This document shows, in pieces, positions 39,504-45,346 of a stretch of 64,000 bases of DNA (positions are counted from its first letter, which is position 1; every line of letters begins with the position of its first letter). This DNA is from an uncultured Clostridia bacterium (GTDB taxonomy: Bacteria > Bacillota > Clostridia > Oscillospirales > Ruminococcaceae). The DNA is taken from NCBI GenBank assembly GCA_947383835.1, contig CANDEV010000011.1, positions 1 to 64,000 of the forward strand, written 5' to 3'. The translations under genes were made by a program, and so were the position numbers. The notes under the pieces were generated by a model. That model searched no databases, was not told the origin of the DNA, and was given only the letters and a program-made list of their open reading frames with translations.

Positions 39504-39532
39504 GTAGGGGCGGATATAGAATCCGCCCCTAC
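39504..39532. repeat. GTAGGGGCGGAT palindrome, compact form
   Basis: GTAGGGGCGGAT pairs perfectly with ATCCGCCCCTAC around a 5-nt loop. It shares its core with the longer inverted repeat at 4754-4827. No T-run follows. Confidence 0.75.
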
Positions 39533-39589
39533 AATTTCACAATTTTGTTAGCCTCAACAAAATTGGATTTTACGTCATTTGCGTGGTTT

Positions 39590-40285
39590 CTAACGTTTCT
39601 TTTTGGACTTCTTTTCAAAGCTCTCGATACAAACCACATCGTCAAAAAGACACTGATAACGGGGCGGGATAAGCTTATTTTTGTGTACCTTGCCGAAGTA
39701 CCACATTTTAAATTTGCAGTCGTTTTTCACCGCGTCGAAAAAGGTGTGCATATGGCTTATCTGCCGCACCTCGAAGTCCAGAAATTCTTTCATGGACGCA
39801 GGTGGCTCGTGAGTTATTATGTAATCAGCGGCGTTGCCGTTTTTGTTCAGTACCTCAACGCCGTGCTTGACCTCTTCGGGTGTGGGCAACTCCGCCTCCC
39901 ACCATGTTCGTGAGTCCTGACGAATGTCTATTTCCTTGGTCTGACCGCCGCCGAAAGCGAAGAATTTGTGTCCCTGAATCGTAAACATATTGCCCCGTTT
40001 CATATGCATGAGCCTGCCCGAAATAACGTTGACCCTGCCGCCGCAGAAGTCCTCCTCGGGGTACTCGTCCAACAGGTCGAAATTTTCGTGGCAGCCCTCA
40101 ACAAACAAGGTGTAGAAACGCTTTCTGCCGATTTTTTTCAGTATGCTTTTTTCTTTTTTGGAACCGTCCCAGACAAAGCCGAAGTCCCCGCATACTATTA
40201 AAAAGTCGCCTTTTTTAAGCTTTTTTATTTTGCTGTCGTTAAAACGATTATAATTTCCGTGCATATCTCCTGTAATACAAATCAA
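39590..40285 (-). CDS. Metallophosphoesterase (calcineurin-like)
   Basis: The start is TTG 40285, 8 bp after GGAGGT, giving MICITGDMHGNYNRF. The 231-residue enzyme has the five metallophosphoesterase blocks: GDMHGN, VCGDFGFVWDG, VEGCHENFD (GNHE variant with Cys), ITHEPP and a late His in SHMHTF (GHTH-like). It probably uses two metal ions to cleave a phosphomono- or diester; the substrate is unknown. Its promoter is the copy of the 73-bp repeat at 40338-40410. Confidence 0.85.
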   Translation of the reverse strand: MICITGDMHGNYNRFNDSKIKKLKKGDFLIVCGDFGFVWDGSKKEKSILKKIGRKRFYTLFVEGCHENFDLLDEYPEEDFCGGRVNVISGRLMHMKRGNMFTIQGHKFFAFGGGQTKEIDIRQDSRTWWEAELPTPEEVKHGVEVLNKNGNAADYIITHEPPASMKEFLDFEVRQISHMHTFFDAVKNDCKFKMWYFGKVHKNKLIPPRYQCLFDDVVCIESFEKKSKKKR

Positions 40286-40337
40286 AACAAGTGACCTCCA
40301 TTTAAAGAAATTTATCCATTTTCTGTAATTTAATAAA

Positions 40338-40410
40338 TTGCCTCAAATTCATACATTATATAGTATAGCACATTTTTCTCAAAAGGTAAAGAGTTATTGC
40401 AAAATATAAA
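40338..40410 (-). repeat. 73-bp direct repeat with leftward promoter, copy 1
   Basis: This segment is identical at 71 of 73 positions to 41909-41981, in the same orientation. On the minus strand it carries TTTACC, 17 bp and TATACT, so each copy can drive the gene to its left: here the phosphoesterase, there the HTH_42 gene. Confidence 0.85.
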
Positions 40411-40413
40411 GTT

Positions 40414-40449
40414 AAAAACGGCTTGAAGCACGTTTTCAAGCCGTTTTTA
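40414..40449. terminator. Bidirectional terminator
   Basis: AAAAACGGCTTGAA pairs with TTTTCAAGCCGTTTTTA. It ends the DUF3795/HTH_42 unit on the minus strand. The remaining DNA to 40562 contains no gene I can support. Confidence 0.85.
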
Positions 40450-40562
40450 TATACTGCCGCACAGCCGCGAAAGCTTATTCTTTACATTTTTTGCTGCTAT
40501 AAATCAATGCCGCAATAAATTCAAAAGTTCCAAATATGCTCATGACATACCGTCTGCGATCG

Positions 40563-40838
40563 TTATTTCACATAATTTTCCGCCGCTGTCAGTTCTTTCA
40601 GGTTTTCAATTTCAATCCCGCCGCCGTCAGGGTTTTCTCTCTTATGTGCGTCTGTTAATTTTTGACACGGAAATTCACTGCATTTTCCGCAATGAGAAAT
40701 ATCCTTGCCGTCAGCGCAGGCATAAAGTTCGCATACTCCCCAAAACGGCTGACCTTTATGCGCATGACAGCCCGTACAATTTTGTTCTTCTTTGAATTTG
40801 CATTTATCACAATTAATACCACAGCTTGAAATATTCAT
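40563..40838 (-). CDS. DUF3795 Cys-rich protein
   Basis: This 91-residue protein has nine Cys, including CGINCDKCKFKEEQNCTGC and HCGKCSEFPC, the metal-binding pattern of DUF3795 proteins, which are common in anaerobes. The function is unknown. Its ATG overlaps the stop codon of the HTH_42 gene as TAATG, with GGAGAGGAA just upstream, so the two are translationally coupled. Both lie inside the cassette bounded by 73-bp direct repeats. Confidence 0.85.
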   Translation of the reverse strand: MNISSCGINCDKCKFKEEQNCTGCHAHKGQPFWGVCELYACADGKDISHCGKCSEFPCQKLTDAHKRENPDGGGIEIENLKELTAAENYVK

Positions 40839-41875
40839 TATAATTCCTCTCCTTGATAACGATTTACGGATTTTCCGAAATTTACTGCGCGCACAGCTTC
40901 TAAAATCTCTGTTTTGCGAGCTGCCGCCTCTTCTGCCGACAGGTCAAGAACAACATCTTCCAGGTCATAAGGACCGTTGCGGAAGTGTCCCACAACTGCG
41001 CCGTGGAATTCCCCGTCGATCAATAAATACTGCAACGTTTCATGCTCGGGGTGTTTGAATTTTTCTTTAAGCCAATATTCATTGGATTTTACCAAAAAAT
41101 CATTGCGGTGCATTGCATAAACAAATTTAGCGGGCTTAGGCTCATATTTCTCCAATAACTCAATATCTTTTTTCAAAATCCACCCGTTTTCCGTTTCCTC
41201 TATAATACCATCGGAAGCAAGAGAACCGATAGCCTCTTTAATAATTTTCGCAGGCAGCTTATAGAAAGACTTTACCATTTCCGCATTAAAACATACCTGC
41301 CGATATGAAAACCTTTGAAGCACGATTTTTAAAGCTTCTGTTTTAGTGTATTTATTGATATTTACATCAGGGAACATTTCTGAAAACTTATACCAGCCCC
41401 TGTCCCACTCTCCGTCGTATTGATCTTCATAAATCAAAAACGCTTCCTGTAGGCGGTGCAAAACAGGTGTTATCTCTTTCACCAACATTCCCGTAGTTTC
41501 TTTTATCTGCTGAATATTAAGAGGTCCCTCACGCTCGATCAGTTCTTTTATTACCATTTGTTTTTCGGCAGGCTTGTCCAGCAGTTTACAAAACAAACAA
41601 GCAAACAACTCAAAATCATCTTTCATTATCCAGCCAAGATTGCCGCCCACAAATCGTCCCTTTAACAACGAACGGTCTGACTGCCGCAAACGATTGAATT
41701 CAATATCGTCAAAATCTGCTCTAAAGGTCAGGGACGGCGGGTCTCCGAAACCGTTCCAATATACATTTTGTCCCGGCTGTAAGTCTCGGTAAAGCGATAT
41801 GTATTCGCTTTCGTCAGCCTTGTGGGTGAGGTGTTGACGTTCCATTCGCAAAGCTAAAATTTTATTTTTGTTCAT
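40838..41875 (-). CDS. HTH_42 winged-helix DNA-binding protein (AlkZ/YcaQ-like family)
   Basis: ATG 41875 (MNKNKILALRMERQHLTHKA) follows AAGGAGC; the extension to 41923 has no ribosome binding site. The 345-residue protein has the repeated winged-helix fold of the HTH_42/DUF1006 family (LIEREGPLNIQQIKETTGM, LPAKIIKEAIGSLASDGII). Relatives AlkZ and YcaQ are DNA glycosylases that remove interstrand crosslinks and alkylated bases. I cannot confirm the catalytic QxQ or QxD motif, so a glycosylase role is only suggested by family. The coupled DUF3795 gene follows. Confidence 0.75.
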   Translation of the reverse strand: MNKNKILALRMERQHLTHKADESEYISLYRDLQPGQNVYWNGFGDPPSLTFRADFDDIEFNRLRQSDRSLLKGRFVGGNLGWIMKDDFELFACLFCKLLDKPAEKQMVIKELIEREGPLNIQQIKETTGMLVKEITPVLHRLQEAFLIYEDQYDGEWDRGWYKFSEMFPDVNINKYTKTEALKIVLQRFSYRQVCFNAEMVKSFYKLPAKIIKEAIGSLASDGIIEETENGWILKKDIELLEKYEPKPAKFVYAMHRNDFLVKSNEYWLKEKFKHPEHETLQYLLIDGEFHGAVVGHFRNGPYDLEDVVLDLSAEEAAARKTEILEAVRAVNFGKSVNRYQGEEL

Positions 41876-41908
41876 ATTCAGTATGCTCCTTTTTACAAAA
41901 GACTTCCC

Positions 41909-41981
41909 TTGCCGCAAATTCATACATTATATAGTATAGCACATTTTTCCCAAAAGGTAAAGAGTTATTGCAAAATATAAA
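41909..41981 (-). repeat. 73-bp direct repeat with leftward promoter, copy 2
   Basis: Same sequence as 40338-40410 with two changes. It supplies a TTTACC-N17-TATACT promoter for the HTH_42/DUF3795 pair. Similarity stops abruptly on both sides. Confidence 0.85.
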
Positions 41982-42021
41982 AATAAAACGACAGAAAGCT
42001 TTCTCTGCTCCTTTGTCGGTA

Positions 42022-42050
42022 TTGACAAAATTCAGCGGATATGCTATAAT
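42022..42050 (+). promoter_or_regulatory. Promoter of the B12 transport genes
   Basis: TTGACA (42022-42027), 17 bp, TATAAT (42045-42050): full consensus, with a start near 42057 just ahead of the riboswitch. Confidence 0.85.
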
Positions 42051-42071
42051 GTAACGGTAAAATCGAATAAC

Positions 42072-42247
42072 GGCAGCAGGTGTCGGATATTTTCCGCCAA
42101 GCGGAGAATGTTCGGTGAAAAGGGAAGTCGGGTGTAAGTCCCGCGCGAACTCGTCACCGTAATTAGGGAGCAAGAAAAGAGTATGCCACTGATAGTATCG
42201 GGAAGGTCTTTTCAAGCGTTGATATTCAAGTCGGGAGACCTGCCTGT
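42072..42247 (+). promoter_or_regulatory. Cobalamin riboswitch aptamer
   Basis: The region has the conserved core GGTGAAAAGGGAA, then GTCGGGTGTAAGTCCCGCGC, CGTCACCGTA, the B12 box GCCACTG (42185-42191), and a closing stem between GGCAGCAGGTGTC at the 5' end and GAGACCTGCC at the 3' end. It senses adenosyl- or methylcobalamin and represses the transport genes that follow. The element is full length. Confidence 0.95.
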
Positions 42248-42347
42248 TTGCCGGTACAAAAATACAAGCAATTTTGTATTTTATGCCGCGAGTAATCGGC
42301 AGTACCGTTCAGCGTATGAAGCGTTTGATTTTTTAAAATCGGGCTTT

Positions 42348-42390
42348 ATGCGCTTGTTTTGGTGCGCCCGTTTACAAGGACGCATTTTTT
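42348..42390 (+). terminator. Riboswitch expression-platform terminator
   Basis: ATGCGCTTGT pairs with ACAAG.CGCAT (two-base bulge) and T6 follows. This implies control by transcription termination when cobalamin is bound. Confidence 0.75.
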
Positions 42391-42429
42391 ATTTGATTTG
42401 CAATTTTTCAAAAGAAAGGAACTATAAAA

Positions 42430-43446
42430 ATGAAGCTCAAAAAAATTATTGCATTTATCGCTGCGGCAGCTCTTGCAGTTTCCATGACTGCCTGCTCCGA
42501 TGACAAAACGAGGGACGGCGGCGTTATAACCTCCGCGGAATTCAGCGTTACCGATCCTGTTACAGAGACAGAAACAGGCGAGGTGGAGGATGTTATTCCC
42601 GATGAAAGCGGACCGAAGGTCATTGCAGACCGAGAGGGCGGGGTCGTTCAGGTACCCGATTCCATAAACACTATCGTTTCCGCCGCCCCCTCTATCACCG
42701 AGATACTTGTTGGTCTCGACGCGGGAAATAAGATAATAGCTGCGGATACTTATTCCTCCGACGTTGATGGTATATCGCCGGAAATATGCACAATAGATTT
42801 TGCCAACCTCAGCATTGAGGAGCTTACCGCGCTTTCACCCGATGTTGTAATTATAAGCGGAATGTCGATCACAGGCGCGGAGGATCCATACGCTTCACTC
42901 AAGGACGCGGGAGTGAACGTTATTTATGTGCCTACATCGTCTTCGATAGAGTCTGTTAAAATGGACATTGAATTTCTTGCGGGCTACGTCGGCGCGGAAG
43001 CAAGAGGCGCAGAGCTTATTGCAGACATTGACAGGGCTGTAGCGGAAATATCCCTGAAGGCCTCACAGATAACAGAAAAGAAAAAGGTATATTTCGAGAT
43101 AGGCTCAGCTCCGTATCTGTATAGCTGCGGCAAAGGCACTTTTATTGACGAAATAATAAATATTATCGGCGCGGAAAATATTTACGGCGAAGAAGACGGC
43201 TGGCTGTCAAACTCGGAGGAAAGCGTTATCGCTGCAAATCCCGACGTTATCGTAACAAATGTTGCATACGACGGCTATGATTTTAATGAGATAAAGTCCC
43301 GCGCAGGCTGGGAAAACATTCCGGCGGTGCAGAACGGAAATGTTTACTGTGTTGACGCAAACGCAACGAGCCGTCCATCCCAGCACATAATTGAGGGAAT
43401 TATGGCGGTCGCCGAGGCGGTTTATCCCGAAATTTACGCACAATGA
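42430..43446 (+). CDS. btuF: Cobalamin ABC transporter substrate-binding lipoprotein
   Basis: The 338-residue precursor has a lipoprotein signal ending at Cys22 (VSMTAC), a short acidic spacer, and a helical-backbone periplasmic-binding fold of the TroA/BtuF type. Recognisable blocks are RIVSAAPS-like TIVSAAPSITEILVGLDAG, LSIEELTALSPDVVI, IYVPTSSSIESVKMDI, VYFEIGSAPYLYSCGKGTF and AANPDVIVTN. Binding of B12 is inferred from the riboswitch directly upstream; siderophores are the usual alternative for the family. AGAAAGGA precedes ATG 42430. It overlaps btuC by 4 bp. Confidence 0.88.
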   Translation: MKLKKIIAFIAAAALAVSMTACSDDKTRDGGVITSAEFSVTDPVTETETGEVEDVIPDESGPKVIADREGGVVQVPDSINTIVSAAPSITEILVGLDAGNKIIAADTYSSDVDGISPEICTIDFANLSIEELTALSPDVVIISGMSITGAEDPYASLKDAGVNVIYVPTSSSIESVKMDIEFLAGYVGAEARGAELIADIDRAVAEISLKASQITEKKKVYFEIGSAPYLYSCGKGTFIDEIINIIGAENIYGEEDGWLSNSEESVIAANPDVIVTNVAYDGYDFNEIKSRAGWENIPAVQNGNVYCVDANATSRPSQHIIEGIMAVAEAVYPEIYAQ

Positions 43447-44459
43447 AGCGTTCCGTAAAATTTTTGGCTGTTTTCTCAATTATTGCCGCAGCGGGAATTA
43501 TTATGATCGGCACAGGTGCTGGCAGCGTTTTTGTCTCCCCCGTGCAGATAATAAAAATATTCGGCAATAAGCTTTTCGGCACGGCTTTGGGGGACGTCCC
43601 CGCTTCTCACGTCAGCATTATCTGGGAGATACGTTTCCCGAGGGTACTGCTCGGCTTTTTTGTGGGGGCTGCTCTTGCCGTAAGCGGAGCAGCCGTACAG
43701 TCGGTGCTGAAAAATCCCCTTGCTTCCCCCTACACGCTTGGAGTTTCAAGCGGAGCTTCTTTGGGAGCGGGAATAATTATCGCAGGGGAATTTTATTTTC
43801 TCGGCAGCTTTACCCTGCCCGCTGCGGGTTGGGTATTCGGGGTTTCCGCAATGTTTGTCATGGTATGGTTTTCCTCCCAAATAGACAGAAGCCTTCAGGG
43901 AACGACTATAGTCCTTACGGGAATGGTGATGTCTCTTTTTGTCAGCGCTGTTGTAACCGTTATGGCAAACGCCAAGGACGAAAAATACAAGCAGATAATG
44001 AAATGGCAGACGGGAAGCCTGTCGGGGAAAAAGTGGGATTACGTTGCCGTTCTTGCAGCAGTTTTTGCTTTGGTGACAGTGTTTATGCTGTTCAGGTCAA
44101 AGGAAATGGACTTGCTGACTTTCGGCGACGAGCAGGCGCGGAGCGTGGGACTTGATACAAAATCGGCGAAAATATTGCTGCTTACTGCGGCGGCAATTCT
44201 GTCGGGGACTGCCGTGGCATTTGCGGGTGTTATAGGCTTTGTGGACTTGATCGCTCCACATATCGCGCGAAAGCTTTTCGGAGCCAAGCACAAGATACTG
44301 CTGCCGATGTCCGCGTTGGTGGGGGGAGTTTTCATGGTACTCTGCGACCTTTTGGCAAGAACAATAACAGCCCCCAACGAGTTACCTGTGGGAGCTGTTA
44401 CAGCGCTTATAGGCGCGCCGTTTTTCGCATGGGTATTCTTTAGCAAACGGAAAAGGTAA
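43443..44459 (+). CDS. btuC: Cobalamin ABC transporter permease
   Basis: The 338-residue protein is a FecCD/BtuC-type permease with about ten membrane segments. Conserved parts are IWEIRFPRVLLGFFVGAALA, VSGAAVQSVLKNPLASPYTL, GVSSGASLGA, the coupling loop WQTGSLSGKKW, and the C-terminal GFVDLIAPHIARKLFGAKHK and LPVGAVTALIGAPFF. Its ATG overlaps the btuF stop codon (ATGA). The ATPase gene that normally comes next is missing: only a promoter, non-coding DNA and a MITE-like repeat follow. The transporter must borrow an ATPase from elsewhere or be incomplete. Confidence 0.92.
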   Translation: MKRSVKFLAVFSIIAAAGIIMIGTGAGSVFVSPVQIIKIFGNKLFGTALGDVPASHVSIIWEIRFPRVLLGFFVGAALAVSGAAVQSVLKNPLASPYTLGVSSGASLGAGIIIAGEFYFLGSFTLPAAGWVFGVSAMFVMVWFSSQIDRSLQGTTIVLTGMVMSLFVSAVVTVMANAKDEKYKQIMKWQTGSLSGKKWDYVAVLAAVFALVTVFMLFRSKEMDLLTFGDEQARSVGLDTKSAKILLLTAAAILSGTAVAFAGVIGFVDLIAPHIARKLFGAKHKILLPMSALVGGVFMVLCDLLARTITAPNELPVGAVTALIGAPFFAWVFFSKRKR

Positions 44460-44482
44460 TGTTTTTGCAAAAAAAGCTTTTG

Positions 44483-44511
44483 TTGACAAATATCGAAAAA
44501 AATGTTATTAT
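44483..44511 (+). promoter_or_regulatory. Promoter without an obvious gene
   Basis: TTGACA (44483-44488), 17 bp, TATTAT (44506-44511). The RNA would begin near 44518, contain CTCCC-GCAA-GGGAG (a GNRA-capped hairpin) and run into the T-rich arm of MITE element B copy 3, which could end it. No open frame is present. Confidence 0.5.
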
Positions 44512-44586
44512 AATATCAGAGTAGTTGCCGAAACAGGCACAATCGAATGTTCAGCGGCGGTTTGCTCCCGCAAGGGAGTGTGATAA

Positions 44587-44691
44587 AATTCTAAAATCTA
44601 ATTAAAGTGTAGACAAAAAATCCGCACAAAAACCATATGTTAAAGTTTTTGTGCGGATTTTTTGTACACTTTTAGATTAGATTTTAGAATT
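44587..44691 (+). repeat. Palindromic MITE-like element family B, copy 3
   Basis: The 16-bp ends AATTCTAAAATCTAAT and ATTAGATTTTAGAATT are perfect inverted repeats. The arms AAAATCCGCACAAAAAC and GTTTTTGTGCGGATTTTTT form a strong hairpin with a T-run that can act as a terminator. The whole is 105 bp. End sequences differ from those of copies 1 and 2, but pairing is kept. Confidence 0.8.
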
Positions 44692-44746
44692 AAATGATGA
44701 TTTCGGACGTTTTACAATTGTTGTCCCTCATTGTGGAAGTAATTAA

Positions 44747-45112
44747 TTAAACACCGAAATGAACTATACAGTATCCCTTTTCAATAGCTAACCTGACAAT
44801 TTTTAACAGCATTTCTTTTTCATTACAATCAGAAAGTTCTAATAATGCAGTTAAAAAATCAGTTATATCTTCACCGTACAAAACGGTTGTCCCGTAATAA
44901 CAAAGTCCTTTTTTTATATGATGATCTAACTGCTTAAGGAATGACGATGAAAACATAGCACTATTTCCAATAAAACAAGAAGCATTTTCTAAAATATAAT
45001 CATCTGATATCCCTATTCTGTCCAAAATTTTTTCTTTATCTATAATCCCGATTTTTAAATTATCAAAATTCAAATCATCTTTATTTAGTAAATAAAAATC
45101 ATGAACTAACAT
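44747..45112 (-). CDS. AT-rich orphan protein, unknown
   Basis: This 121-residue acidic protein (DFYLLNKDDLNFDNLKIG, HHIKKGLCYYGTTVLYGEDI, LTALLELSDCNEKEM) has no signal or membrane segment. The DNA is distinctly A/T-rich compared with neighbours, like the genes at 37.2-38.0 kb. It resembles immunity-type or toxin-associated orphan proteins in size and composition, but no partner is nearby. AGGTGAT precedes ATG 45112. Confidence 0.5.
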   Translation of the reverse strand: MLVHDFYLLNKDDLNFDNLKIGIIDKEKILDRIGISDDYILENASCFIGNSAMFSSSFLKQLDHHIKKGLCYYGTTVLYGEDITDFLTALLELSDCNEKEMLLKIVRLAIEKGYCIVHFGV

Positions 45113-45176
45113 TATATCACCTATAGTTATTAATAGAAGAAGTAATTCTACACGCAGCCTTTTATTTATTTACATA

Positions 45177-45289
45177 GATAAAAATAACCGCCTACACTCT
45201 TCCAAAGTCGCGGTTATTTTTATCCAAAACTACGGGGAGCAAGCCAAGCTGTAACGGACGTGAGTGTTATGCCGGCAATTGCTTTTTCT
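45177..45289 (-). ncRNA. Predicted stand-alone small RNA
   Basis: A full-consensus promoter (45296-45324) starts an RNA of about 113 nt. It ends at a perfect hairpin pairing GATAAAAATAACCGC (45177-45191) with GCGGTTATTTTTATC (45210-45224). No start codon with a ribosome binding site lies within it. The hairpin is symmetrical, so it can also end a transcript from the opposite side. That layout is like the antisense RNA of a type I toxin-antitoxin pair, but I see no toxin frame on the other strand. Confidence 0.6.
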
Positions 45290-45295
45290 GTATAT

Positions 45296-45324
45296 ATTAT
45301 ATCACCGAATAAATATTTTGTCAA
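45296..45324 (-). promoter_or_regulatory. Promoter of the stand-alone small RNA
   Basis: Minus strand TTGACA (45319-45324), 17 bp, TATAAT (45296-45301). It lies just past the stop codon of the P-type ATPase, so it is not part of that gene's expression. Confidence 0.8.
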
Positions 45325-45346
45325 CCCCCTTTAGAAATTCTCTGTT

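Noticed and set aside
40473..40541. A 22-codon minus-strand frame (MSIFGTFEFIAALIYSS and onward) in the gap downstream of the DUF3795 gene
   Set aside because: It is hydrophobic and toxin-like at first sight, but has no ribosome binding site, no promoter of its own and no paired antisense signals.
42183..42503. A 106-codon frame overlapping the B12 riboswitch and btuF start
   Set aside because: It begins at the B12 box of a full-length cobalamin aptamer and runs out of frame with btuF.
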